Below, piece after piece: positions 31,533 to 40,368 of a stretch of DNA of 64,000 nt. Origin of the DNA: LD21 sp963715785 (GTDB lineage Bacteria > Bacteroidota > Bacteroidia > Bacteroidales > VadinHA17); contig OY970276.1 in assembly GCA_963715785.1 (NCBI GenBank), positions 62,001 to 126,000 on the forward strand, in the 5' to 3' direction. The translations under genes were made by a program, and so were the position numbers. Below the pieces are notes generated by a model. That model saw only the letters and a list, made by a program, of their open reading frames with translations, made no database searches and was not told the origin of the DNA. The first letter of the stretch is position 1, and every line of letters begins with the position of its first letter.

Positions 31533-33821
31533 TTATTTAAGACCTCCGAGAAGATCCGTTATAAGCTTAAAATTTTCAAGCGTCTCCTCATCAAAATCAG
31601 TGGCTTTTATTTTACCTTCTTTGACATTTGCAAGGAATCTGCTAAGGATAAAGTTGCGGGGCAATTCCTTGTCCTTTATATAAACTGAATTCGGAACAGT
31701 TATTCCTTCCCTTGATTCCAGAAGAAAGTTCTTAAAATCAAGAGTCGATAATAGATCCTCGGAATTCAGAAATGTTCCAGGCATACGAATAATAAGTTCG
31801 CGGGCACCGGTATCAGTTTTGAAAACGGAATTTTTTAAATGTTCCGCCATCTGAGTCTCGTCGTCATTGTCAAACAACAATACGGCAAAATCCATACCCC
31901 AACCCATCATGATATTGCACAGCAAGGGAATGGAAGAGACATTTGTAGAAGGTATAACGCAGGTCTTGCCTTTGAATTCCATTAAAAGAATAACTGCATT
32001 CAACATATAGAATGAGCCGGTATCGTTAACTATCAGATTAAACAGCTTGGAGGAGAATCCTTCTCCTATCATAGGATTGCCAAGAATGCTCTGTAAAGGG
32101 GTGAGTGTGTCGGGTGAAGCAGATGATAACTGCAGGGGATCAAGAATGCGCGAATTGCTTTTCATGCTGTCGAGATCATCACGCTGAACCGCAAGAACCC
32201 TGTGAAGCTTATTTATCTCAACAAGATGCGGGGAATGAGTTGTATAAATAATCTGTATCTTGTCTTTAATATCTTCAAATACTTTCAGAACATCTTCCTG
32301 AGCCCTCGCATGAAGACTTACTCCGGGTTCATCCACAAGAAGAACCATTGTCTTATCCTTAATATTAGCCGAAGCTTTCAGCTCCATATAGAACGAAAGA
32401 AACCATCTTACACCCCGGCTTCTCTGTTTGGGATACAATCTTTCACCTTCATCCTTGATCCAGAATTCAAGATATGGTTTTCCGGCTTTACCCTCATATG
32501 AAGAGTTGTAATGGTCAAGCTCAAACTGAATGTGGATTTTGTTATTTCTTCCGATTGACTGCTGCCAGAAATCGTGGAAATTACGTGTTAGGGTATTGTT
32601 CAGGTTTTCAATTTTCTGCTTCAGTATTCGGCTGGATGGCTGTTGAAAAAATGAATAGTCGACCTGGGCCAGCGACAGAAAATTACGTGCAGCTTTATAT
32701 CCCTCCACGTTTTCATTCCCGCTTATAATGTCTTCCATATCTATCCTGTTGGGAAGAAGGCTGCCAAAGTCTTCGAACAATTCAAAGACAGGGCAGAACT
32801 CGAAGTATTTCTTCCCCAGGAAAGCATTGTTAAATTGTGATTTATATGATTGGATCACTTCATTCACCTTACTCTCCGATTCTTCTTCAGTATAGCCTTC
32901 AATTATATATCCGCTAAAGGCTATATGCTTGTCGAGTTCCGACATCCTGACCTCTTTTTCTGACCTGGTTTTACGGTAATCCCTGAGTACATCTTTCCAT
33001 TCAGAATCTGCATCATCTTCAATTGGCCGCATAAGCAGGGTCAGCTGCTGATGCCGCTCCTCCAGCTTGAGGGAGAGCTCCTTCATATGGTCGTCAGTCT
33101 GACTGCATATTTCCTGAAGTTTCCGTAGCTTCTCGCCCGCTTTTTTAATTAGTTCTTTCTTCCCAAGAAGATCATTGATCTCTTCCTTCTGAGTCTTTAA
33201 TTCATTCAGCTTGTTTTTCAAACCCGGGAACCGGCTGTTCTTCTGATTTTCAGCCTCGGCCGGCTTTTTTCCGAATAGTCTGAAGGAGAAACCTTTAGTT
33301 TCGTCGGGCTGCACCTTTGACCTTATTTCTGATTCTTCTACAATAAGTGCCGATAATGCATTTCCCAGGCTGTGAATGGATGCCATTTCTTCCTCAAGTT
33401 TAAGAATAACATCATTCAGGTAGATCCTCCATGCATCTTCAAGCGAATCGAGGTATTGGCTTATTTCGCCACTGACCTTCATTACGGAGGAAAGATCTGC
33501 TATCCAGCTCCTGGTGAGCTCAACGTGTGAGAGGCCCGAGAGCAGCTCTTTTAGCTCAGTGCCCGGATTTTCGGTTATTTTAATTAGCCAGCCTTTAGGA
33601 ATAGTGAAGCGGCAGCTTACCTCTGGCAGCGATAAATCGCTTCTAAGGACATCCTCAGATATTATTCCGGAATAAAAAACCTTCAATCCCTCAAGAACCG
33701 ATGTCTTGCCTGACTCATTCTGACCGATAAGACAAGTGATATTATCGGGAGAAATATTCTGCCAGCCAGTATCCACTATAGATCTGAAATTCCTTATCCG
33801 GAAAGCTTCGAGCTTCATCAT
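31533..33821 (-). CDS. OLD-like AAA ATPase with coiled coil and TOPRIM-like tail
   Basis: The 762-residue protein has a RecF/SMC-type ABC ATPase head (LEAFRIRNFRSIVDTGW; Walker A IGQNESGKTS near 32-41). The head is interrupted by a long coiled coil (about 190-330). The second half follows (Walker B VLLVDEPGVSLHARAQ near 490; H-loop IIYTTHSPHLVEI). The tail (about 590-700) has TOPRIM-like order. FDNDDE (D651, D653) supplies the acidic pair, but the position expected for the TOPRIM glutamate (VEG..D in OLD enzymes) reads IVNDTGS, with Asn599. OLD-family nucleases act in phage defence or DNA processing. No GajB-like helicase or other known partner is adjacent. The PP2C phosphatase gene ends 11 bp upstream, so the two form an operon. 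Head assignment is firm, TOPRIM reading moderate. Confidence 0.82.
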   Translation of the reverse strand: MMKLEAFRIRNFRSIVDTGWQNISPDNITCLIGQNESGKTSVLEGLKVFYSGIISEDVLRSDLSLPEVSCRFTIPKGWLIKITENPGTELKELLSGLSHVELTRSWIADLSSVMKVSGEISQYLDSLEDAWRIYLNDVILKLEEEMASIHSLGNALSALIVEESEIRSKVQPDETKGFSFRLFGKKPAEAENQKNSRFPGLKNKLNELKTQKEEINDLLGKKELIKKAGEKLRKLQEICSQTDDHMKELSLKLEERHQQLTLLMRPIEDDADSEWKDVLRDYRKTRSEKEVRMSELDKHIAFSGYIIEGYTEEESESKVNEVIQSYKSQFNNAFLGKKYFEFCPVFELFEDFGSLLPNRIDMEDIISGNENVEGYKAARNFLSLAQVDYSFFQQPSSRILKQKIENLNNTLTRNFHDFWQQSIGRNNKIHIQFELDHYNSSYEGKAGKPYLEFWIKDEGERLYPKQRSRGVRWFLSFYMELKASANIKDKTMVLLVDEPGVSLHARAQEDVLKVFEDIKDKIQIIYTTHSPHLVEINKLHRVLAVQRDDLDSMKSNSRILDPLQLSSASPDTLTPLQSILGNPMIGEGFSSKLFNLIVNDTGSFYMLNAVILLMEFKGKTCVIPSTNVSSIPLLCNIMMGWGMDFAVLLFDNDDETQMAEHLKNSVFKTDTGARELIIRMPGTFLNSEDLLSTLDFKNFLLESREGITVPNSVYIKDKELPRNFILSRFLANVKEGKIKATDFDEETLENFKLITDLLGGLK

Positions 33822-33832
33822 TATACCAAAAA

Positions 33833-34648
33833 TTATAATTGAAAACCAATGACCAGGACATCATCAACCTGCTGCCCTTTACCTTTCCATTCATTAAATG
33901 CACTTTCGAGACGCTGCTTCTGCTGCGCCATAGGAAGCTCTTCAAATGAATGAACGATCCTTTTGAAATGCTTGTATTTAAACTTCTTATCTGTCAATTC
34001 TCCAAATTGATCGGAGAAGCCATCTGAAAACAGGTAAAATGAATCGCCTGGTTTTGTATCAATGCAGTTATTGGTGAATGAAGCCTCTTTTATCGGGGCA
34101 ACACCTAATGTCATCTTGTCGGGCTTAAATTCGGTCAGTTCTCCGTTTCTGATCATAATAAGCGGTCTGTTCGCACCTGAAAATTGCAGTTTGCCGGTAT
34201 TACAATCCACCATACACAAGCCTATATCAATACTATCCTGTGCATCACGGCAATTACCTGTCTGATGCAGAGCCTGCATAACTTTCTCACGCATCAGATT
34301 AAGTATCCTGTTGGCATTCAGATTCATATCCGTCTGCATAATCTCATTCAGAAAGCTTATGCCGAGAATACTCATGAGAGCCCCCGGAACACCATGACCG
34401 GTGCAATCGCCGGCAGCAATGCACATCTTCTGCTTATTGTAGTAGGCATAATAAAAATCGCCGCTTACAAAGTCACGGGGGAGAAAAAGAATAAACAGGT
34501 CCTTGATCCTTCCTTTGAGTATTGCCGGATTAGGCATTAATGCACGCTGGATCATCTGTGCGTACCTCAGACTTGCAACATGATCATTCGTACCCTGCTT
34601 CGGAATCATCGAGAGCAGGTCTGGATTATCTTGCATTTCGATGCTCAT
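33833..34648 (-). CDS. SpoIIE/RsbU-type PP2C serine phosphatase
   Basis: The 271-residue protein is almost only the PP2C catalytic domain. It reads LRYAQMIQRALMPNPAIL, then FLPRDFVSGDFYYAYYNKQKMCIAAGDCTGHGVPGALMS (metal-binding Asp in SGDF and GDCTGHG), IDIGLCMVDCNTGKLQFSGANRPL and GDSFYLFSDGFSDQFGE (third metal Asp). No PAS, GAF, HAMP or receiver domain precedes it, so its signal input is not encoded in the same chain. Such phosphatases usually dephosphorylate an anti-anti-sigma factor, but no STAS or RsbW-like gene is in the window. It lies 11 bp upstream of the OLD-like ATPase gene, a probable co-transcribed pair. Confidence 0.88.
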   Translation of the reverse strand: MSIEMQDNPDLLSMIPKQGTNDHVASLRYAQMIQRALMPNPAILKGRIKDLFILFLPRDFVSGDFYYAYYNKQKMCIAAGDCTGHGVPGALMSILGISFLNEIMQTDMNLNANRILNLMREKVMQALHQTGNCRDAQDSIDIGLCMVDCNTGKLQFSGANRPLIMIRNGELTEFKPDKMTLGVAPIKEASFTNNCIDTKPGDSFYLFSDGFSDQFGELTDKKFKYKHFKRIVHSFEELPMAQQKQRLESAFNEWKGKGQQVDDVLVIGFQL

Positions 34649-34719
34649 AGGCAGACCAAATAATTAGGAACAATAAATATACAGTATTTTTAATAAGGTT
34701 CTGCACAGTTCCCTGCAAT

Positions 34720-36132
34720 TTAGTGATCGCTCCGTTTGAGAAGCACAACGTTTTCGACATGATGCGTATGAGGAAACATATCGACGGGTTGTACACCTGC
34801 GAGATAATAATTATTGGAAAGAAGCTGTATATCACGTGATTGTGTAGAGGGGTTACAGCTTATATAGACGATCTTTGCGGCTCCGGCACTGTCAATGAGT
34901 TTTATAACATCCTCATGCATCCCTGCTCTTGGCGGATCAGTGATTATCACATCGGGTTTTCCGTTTGAAGCAAAAAATGAGGCGGACAATACATCCTTCA
35001 TGTCGCCGGCAAAGAACCTGGTGTTTTTTATCCCGTTTAATTCCGAATTAAGCACCGCATCCCTCACTGCTTCTTCAACGTATTCAATGCCAATCACTCT
35101 GTCAGCCGATCCGGCAACATAATTTGCTATAGTTCCTGTTCCGGAATAAAGATCATACACTATTTCATTCCCCGACAGCCCTGCAAATTCTTTTGCCACA
35201 CGATAAAGCTTCAGAGCCTGCCTGGTATTTGTCTGATAGAACGATTTGGGACCTATCCTGAACTTCAACCCATCCATCTCTTCAACTAAGTGATCCTCAC
35301 CCGCATACAGCACAGGGTTCTGATCATTAAGGGAGTCATTCCTCTTGGAATTAACAACATACATGAGAGAAGTTATCTGTGAAAATTCCGAAACAAGAAA
35401 ATCGAGTAACCCATTCCTTTTCTCTTCATCATCATAAAAGAACACAACAATAACCATTACTTTACCTTCAAGTGAGTTACGAATCACTATGTTCCTGAGA
35501 AATCCCTTTTGTTCCCTCAGATCAAAAAATTCCAGATTATTCCTGTGAGCATATTCCTTTACAGCATTTCTTATTGCATTTGAAGGTTCCGGCTGAAGAT
35601 GGCACTCAGTGATATCTAGCACTTTATCAAACAGACCCGGGATATGAAATCCGAGAGCATCCTCCCTTTCGAACTTATCGCCTGAACTAACCTCTTCTTT
35701 TGTGAGCCATCTCTTATCGGAGAATGTGAATTCAAGTTTGTTCCTGTAAAGGTAAATATCTTTTGATCCAATAATAGGCTGAATTTCAGGCACATCCACT
35801 TTGCCAATCCTCGTGAGATTATCCCTTACCTGTTTTTCCTTGAACTCAAGCTGCAGATTATAAGGCAGGTGCTGCCACTTGCAACCGCCGCATACTCCGA
35901 AATGTATGCAAACAGGTTTGATCCTGTCGGGAGAATATTCATGAAATCTGACGACTCTTCCTTCCATGTATTTCTTCCTTTTTCTTATTACCCTGATGTC
36001 AACAACATCTCCGGGCACAAGCATAGGCACAAATACAACCATTTTATCGACCCTTGCCAGCGCATTCCCCTCAGCCCCAATATCAGTTATCCTGACTTTC
36101 TCAAGCAAAGGCAGTTCTTTTCTTCTTCCCAC
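34720..36132 (-). CDS. rlmD: 23S rRNA (uracil-5-)-methyltransferase RlmD
   Basis: The 470-residue RumA/TrmA-family enzyme has an N-terminal TRAM domain (LEKVRITDIGAEGNALARVD). 4Fe-4S cysteines lie in CIHFGVCGGCKWQH, with the fourth in ITECHLQP. The SAM-binding part holds VYDLYSGTGTIANYVAG, DPPRAGMHEDV and the nucleophile in VYISCNPSTQSRD. It makes m5U in 23S rRNA; Bacteroidota copies may modify U1939, U747 or both. The start is GTG at 36132 because TAA lies directly upstream in frame and no ATG occurs before the TRAM core. 71 bp separate it from the phosphatase gene downstream. Confidence 0.9.
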   Translation of the reverse strand: MGRRKELPLLEKVRITDIGAEGNALARVDKMVVFVPMLVPGDVVDIRVIRKRKKYMEGRVVRFHEYSPDRIKPVCIHFGVCGGCKWQHLPYNLQLEFKEKQVRDNLTRIGKVDVPEIQPIIGSKDIYLYRNKLEFTFSDKRWLTKEEVSSGDKFEREDALGFHIPGLFDKVLDITECHLQPEPSNAIRNAVKEYAHRNNLEFFDLREQKGFLRNIVIRNSLEGKVMVIVVFFYDDEEKRNGLLDFLVSEFSQITSLMYVVNSKRNDSLNDQNPVLYAGEDHLVEEMDGLKFRIGPKSFYQTNTRQALKLYRVAKEFAGLSGNEIVYDLYSGTGTIANYVAGSADRVIGIEYVEEAVRDAVLNSELNGIKNTRFFAGDMKDVLSASFFASNGKPDVIITDPPRAGMHEDVIKLIDSAGAAKIVYISCNPSTQSRDIQLLSNNYYLAGVQPVDMFPHTHHVENVVLLKRSDH

Positions 36133-36163
36133 TTATTTTAACTTTCAGATTTATGATTCAGAT

Positions 36164-37402
36164 TTATTTTGAATTATTCAGGTTATTCAGGAACAAGATT
36201 CCCTGGATCATGCAGGGCACTACACCAGCAGTATGATCATAACCGGGAACAATAATCTCTTTAATTATATCGGCAGATGTTCCATCCTGGATCATTGCAT
36301 TATACATATTTTCCGTTGAGGCTGGATTTACCTGGGTATCATTGCCTCCGTGAGTGAGCAATAAAGGCTTGGCAGTCTGCCATGCAGTGACACTGTTATT
36401 TGTAAGAGCATCTCTTACGCCGGAATATGTTGGTGAAGTGGCAAAACCTGAAATGAATTCAGGCGTAACCAAATCAGGTATTGATGTGGTAAGCTGGCTA
36501 TCGATTTGATCGAGCGTCAGCAATCCGTCAAACAGAGTGCTTACTCTTGATGCATACGGCTCATTAAAGAAGTCGCTGACAGGATTGGTAAACTGATTGT
36601 AAGCTTTGTAAGCATTTACAATATAGGCGAGATAAGCAGGCACAGGGTAAGTTGATTGAGTTATGATACCCGAGAGAAGCGCCGGAATATCATACGGACC
36701 AGCTCCGCAGGCGCTTCCGGCGAGGTTAAAATCACTGCTGTAGTTCTGCTCAAGCGCTTTATCCAGGGCAAGTGTAGCCCATCCTCCCTGTGAATACCCC
36801 AGCAGATAATATTCATTTTTAATCGTGATACCTGGAAACTCTGTTCCTGAAATCTCCCTGGTAGTATAAAGCAAATCCACAAGGGATCTTACAGTTGGTT
36901 CGGCGATCAGATAGGGATGAGGAATCTGCGAAGATTCACCGAAACCCGGATAATCCGCTATTACCACAACATACCCCATAGAAGCAATAATCTCCACTAA
37001 CTGATAATTGAAGTTCAGGGGAAACTCGCTTGGTGCATCAGCATAAACAGTGTTTGTTCCATTCTGGAACGAAAGAACCGGATAAGAGCCCGGAGTCGCT
37101 GGAACACAAATTAAGCCCGATGCCTTAATAGCATTCCCGTTAATTTTTGTGTTGTAAATTATTTTGTATACACTGATATCACTTTTTACAAGCTGTTTAA
37201 TACTCGAAATTTCCGGCACCGTAACAGAAACCGCGTCAAGCAGAGTATTAATATTCGACTCTTTTAACTGATTGGTCAGTTCTTTTGAAACAAAATATGA
37301 ATAGTTGTTACTGTTATCTGATTTTTTACACGACGACACCAGAACTGAAAACAATAACGTCACAGAAAGTGCCAAAATAATTCTGTTGATCTTCATCTTC
37401 AT
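36164..37402 (-). CDS. Alpha/beta-hydrolase lipoprotein (secretory lipase-like)
   Basis: The 412-residue protein has the lipoprotein signal MKMKINRIILALSVTLLFSVLVSSC. The ATG two codons later at 37396 is an alternative start. The fold is shown by VVIADYPGFGESS, the nucleophile elbow LLGYSQGGWATLA (Ser near 207) and LLLTHGGNDTQVNP (Asp) with a C-terminal His in VPGYDHTAGV. All three catalytic residues are thus visible. It is probably an esterase or lipase of the LIP/prolyl-oligopeptidase-like group exported to the periplasm or outer membrane. A perfect -7 box lies 51-58 bp upstream. Substrate is unknown. Confidence 0.83.
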   Translation of the reverse strand: MKMKINRIILALSVTLLFSVLVSSCKKSDNSNNYSYFVSKELTNQLKESNINTLLDAVSVTVPEISSIKQLVKSDISVYKIIYNTKINGNAIKASGLICVPATPGSYPVLSFQNGTNTVYADAPSEFPLNFNYQLVEIIASMGYVVVIADYPGFGESSQIPHPYLIAEPTVRSLVDLLYTTREISGTEFPGITIKNEYYLLGYSQGGWATLALDKALEQNYSSDFNLAGSACGAGPYDIPALLSGIITQSTYPVPAYLAYIVNAYKAYNQFTNPVSDFFNEPYASRVSTLFDGLLTLDQIDSQLTTSIPDLVTPEFISGFATSPTYSGVRDALTNNSVTAWQTAKPLLLTHGGNDTQVNPASTENMYNAMIQDGTSADIIKEIIVPGYDHTAGVVPCMIQGILFLNNLNNSK

Positions 37403-37452
37403 ATAGTTTTATGATTATTCTTAAATGTATTCTCAAATATCCGATTCCTTGG

Positions 37453-37460
37453 CAAATATA
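37453..37460 (-). promoter_or_regulatory. -7 box upstream of the alpha/beta-hydrolase gene
   Basis: TATATTTG on the minus strand is a perfect TAnnTTTG match. No TTTG lies at the ideal distance. The start would be near 37446, with a leader of about 44 nt. Confidence 0.35.
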
Positions 37461-37617
37461 ACTCTTCCCGATAGTATTTTGTTCATAATTAATCAGTATG
37501 GTAATCAAGCATTGCGATTTCAATGGAATATTGATTTCAACAGCTGCCAAACAATAAGTCTTATCCGCCTCAGGCAGTAAATGGAAATGGATCATTTCTT
37601 CACTGCCATACTTTTCA

Positions 37618-37625
37618 TATATTTG
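37618..37625 (+). promoter_or_regulatory. -7 box upstream of the ABC-F gene
   Basis: TATATTTG is a perfect TAnnTTTG match ending 19 bp before the ATG. The -33 region reads TTTC, not TTTG. The predicted leader is very short, about 13 nt. Confidence 0.4.
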
Positions 37626-37644
37626 CAGACATTTAATATTTTAT

Positions 37645-39585
37645 ATGGTTTCGGTTCAGGATATCTCAGTTTCATTCGGAAGTTTTGATTTATTAACAGG
37701 CATATCATTCCTGATAAATGATCAGGACAGGATTGGTCTTGCCGGGAAGAATGGCGCTGGAAAATCTACGTTGTTAAAGATTATTTCAGGTCACCAGAGC
37801 CCGACATCGGGACAGATCGATATGTCGAAAGATGTTACAATCGGCTATCTTCCTCAGCAGATGAAGGTTGATGATACCACAACCGTTATGAATGAGACCA
37901 TTACGGCATTCTCTGAACTGTTAAGCCTTTCGGAGGAGATTGAGCATTGCAGTTTTGAGATAGCCCGAAGAGAAGATTATGAATCGGCAGATTATCTGAA
38001 GCTATGTGATCACCTGACTGTAGTTGAGGAGAGGTACAGGATGATGGGTGGGACAAACTATATGGCTGAGGCTGAAGTCACTCTGCTTGGATTAGGTTTT
38101 GAACGCAAGGACTTTGACAGGCCAACAAGGGAATTAAGCGGCGGATGGAGAATGCGAATTGAACTTGCTAAGATCCTTTTGAGGAAGCCTTCGCTATTTC
38201 TGCTTGATGAACCTACCAATCACCTTGATATTGAATCAATACAGTGGCTTGAAACTTTTCTTGCAGGCTATCCGGGTGCAGTCGTCCTGGTATCTCACGA
38301 CCGTGCATTTCTTGATAATGTAACAAAAAGGACAATTGAGATCTCACTCGGTAAAATCTATGATTATAAAGCATCATGGTCAAAATATCTGATACTGAGG
38401 GAAGAAAGAAGGGAACAACAGATTGCTTCATTCAGGAATCAGCAGAAGATGATTGAAGACACTGAGAAATTCATTGAACGCTTCAGGTATAAAGCCACAA
38501 AAGCAGTACAGGTTCAGTCAAAGATCAAGCAACTTGATAAAGTTGAGCGTCTCGAAGTTGACGAAGAGGATAAAAGCTCGATTAACCTCAGATTTCCTCC
38601 TGCGCCGCGTTCAGGGACAGTAGTTATTGAGGCTGAGAATCTTACAAAAAAATATGACCTGGTTACAGTTCTTAACAGGATTGATTTCAAAATCTCAAGA
38701 GGAGAAAAAGTTGCATATGTCGGCCGCAACGGCGAAGGCAAAACAACATTGTCAAAGATTATCATTGGTGAAACTGACTATACCGGAAATCTTAAAATAG
38801 GTCATAATGTCAAAATAGGATACTTTGCCCAGAATCAGGATGTGCTTCTTGATGAGAGCAAAACAGTTCTTCAGACAATTGATGATATAGCCAAGGGTGA
38901 TATCAGAAACAAGATCAGGGATCTCCTTGGTGCGTTTCTGTTCAGGGGAGACGATGTTGAAAAAAAGGTAAAGGTGCTTTCGGGTGGCGAACGCGCAAGA
39001 CTGGCGCTTGTTAAGCTTCTACTGGAGCCTGCAAACCTCCTTGTTCTTGATGAGCCTACAAATCACCTCGATATGCGTTCAAAAGATATTCTGAAACAGG
39101 CTCTGATCAAATATGATGGCACGCTAATTGTTGTATCGCATGACAGAGATTTCCTTGACGGCATTGTCAGCAAAGTTTATGAATTCAGGAATAACAAGAT
39201 TAAGGAAAACATCGGGGGCATTTATGATTTTCTCAGGAAGAAGAAGATTGAAAACCTCAAGGATATTGAGCGAAAAGAGAAGACTGCCAATACTTTAATA
39301 AAGGAAAATGTATCTTCAAATAAACAAAAATATCTTGATAAGAAGGAGTATGACCGCAATCTGAGAAAATTGAGGAAAAGACTTGAAGAATCGGAAATAA
39401 TTATAGAGAAGATTGAAGCTGAGATAGTTGCTGTTGACAAATCTTTCATGGAACCGGGAAATTCTTCTGATGCCCACGAACTCGACTATAAAAAATACCA
39501 GGACCTGAAGGAGCAGCTGAATGAGGAGATGAATAAGTGGGCCGGATATAGCCAGGAAGTTGAAGAGTTTTTACAAAATAATTAA
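37645..39585 (+). CDS. ABC-F family ATPase (Uup/YheS-like)
   Basis: The 646-residue soluble protein has two ABC domains and no membrane part. Domain 1 has Walker A GLAGKNGAGKSTLLK (about 33-47), signature LSGGWRMRIELAK and Walker B LLDEPTNHLDIES. Domain 2 has YVGRNGEGKTTLSK, LSGGERARLALVKLL and VLDEPTNHLDMRS. The linker between them (FRYKATKAVQVQSKIKQLDK) is the P-site tRNA interaction motif of ABC-F proteins. The last 110 residues form a Lys/Glu-rich coiled coil (DRNLRKLRKRLEESEIIIEKIEAEI) as in Uup and YheS. ABC-F proteins act on stalled ribosomes. The subfamily is not certain. The thioesterase gene starts 2 bp after its stop. Confidence 0.93.
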   Translation: MVSVQDISVSFGSFDLLTGISFLINDQDRIGLAGKNGAGKSTLLKIISGHQSPTSGQIDMSKDVTIGYLPQQMKVDDTTTVMNETITAFSELLSLSEEIEHCSFEIARREDYESADYLKLCDHLTVVEERYRMMGGTNYMAEAEVTLLGLGFERKDFDRPTRELSGGWRMRIELAKILLRKPSLFLLDEPTNHLDIESIQWLETFLAGYPGAVVLVSHDRAFLDNVTKRTIEISLGKIYDYKASWSKYLILREERREQQIASFRNQQKMIEDTEKFIERFRYKATKAVQVQSKIKQLDKVERLEVDEEDKSSINLRFPPAPRSGTVVIEAENLTKKYDLVTVLNRIDFKISRGEKVAYVGRNGEGKTTLSKIIIGETDYTGNLKIGHNVKIGYFAQNQDVLLDESKTVLQTIDDIAKGDIRNKIRDLLGAFLFRGDDVEKKVKVLSGGERARLALVKLLLEPANLLVLDEPTNHLDMRSKDILKQALIKYDGTLIVVSHDRDFLDGIVSKVYEFRNNKIKENIGGIYDFLRKKKIENLKDIERKEKTANTLIKENVSSNKQKYLDKKEYDRNLRKLRKRLEESEIIIEKIEAEIVAVDKSFMEPGNSSDAHELDYKKYQDLKEQLNEEMNKWAGYSQEVEEFLQNN

Positions 39586-39587
39586 AA

Positions 39588-40352
39588 ATGGATCTGCTGC
39601 AGTTTGAAAAAGAGTACAGGGTACATGTTTATGAAACAGGTCCTGATGGAATACTTAACCTGTATTCTCTGTTCAATTACATGCAGGATATTGCCTCCGA
39701 CCATGCCATAAGACTGGGCTTCGGAAGAGATGATCTGATGAAAGACAACCGGTTCTGGGTACTCTCAAGAATTTATGCGGTAATAAGTGAGTGGCCGAAA
39801 TGGGAAGATTCAATCATTCTGACTACATGGCCAAACGGCACTGATAAATTATTTGCCCTGAGAAATTATGAGGTAAGATATCCTGATGGGAGACATATTG
39901 CCTCAGGCACATCCTCATGGTTAATCCTCGACCTTACTACAAAAAAAGTGCAGAGACCCGATTCGGTGCTTTCTACATACAACTTTGACCTGCATAGTGA
40001 AAGGTCGCCTATAAGATATGCCACCAAAATTGATCCGGCAGCGGAGAATGGCCGAGAATCGCAGACATTCAGGATCAATGTCAGCGATCTCGATGTTAAC
40101 CTGCATACAAACAATGTCAGATACCTGAAATGGGTCAGCGACAGCTACGATCTTGACTTCGTTATGAAAAACTGTCCTCAATCTGCTGAAATTAACTATC
40201 TTGCAGAATCAAAGTTCGGCGAAGAGATATTGATAAAAACTTCTGTCGAAAATGAAAATGATTCTTTCTATAACCATTCAATTTTCCGGACTAATGACAA
40301 TAAGGAACTTTGCAGAATAAGAATTGAATGGAAAAAAGATAACAATAAATAA
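39588..40352 (+). CDS. Acyl-ACP thioesterase (FatA/FatB family)
   Basis: The 254-residue protein matches the bacterial acyl-ACP thioesterase family, with two hot-dog domains. The first contains YNLF-type GILNLYSLFNYMQDIASDHA and FWVLSRIYAVI. The second holds the active-site motif DLDVNLHTNNVRYLKWV near 165-180, with the conserved Asn and His. It releases fatty acids from acyl carrier protein and so sets membrane or exported fatty acid supply. The start is 2 bp after the ABC-F stop, so translation is coupled. The GWxTD lipoprotein gene follows 16 bp later. Confidence 0.88.
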   Translation: MDLLQFEKEYRVHVYETGPDGILNLYSLFNYMQDIASDHAIRLGFGRDDLMKDNRFWVLSRIYAVISEWPKWEDSIILTTWPNGTDKLFALRNYEVRYPDGRHIASGTSSWLILDLTTKKVQRPDSVLSTYNFDLHSERSPIRYATKIDPAAENGRESQTFRINVSDLDVNLHTNNVRYLKWVSDSYDLDFVMKNCPQSAEINYLAESKFGEEILIKTSVENENDSFYNHSIFRTNDNKELCRIRIEWKKDNNK

Positions 40353-40368
40353 AATATTAATTTTGGGC

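Noticed and set aside
37326..37595. 89-codon frame upstream of and overlapping the alpha/beta-hydrolase gene
   Set aside because: It runs into a different frame of the lipoprotein signal and covers a likely promoter; the peptide is low in recognisable features.
40324..40368. TTG start that would extend the GWxTD protein by 15 residues
   Set aside because: The extension lies inside the thioesterase gene and would put a non-signal stretch ahead of a clear lipoprotein signal.
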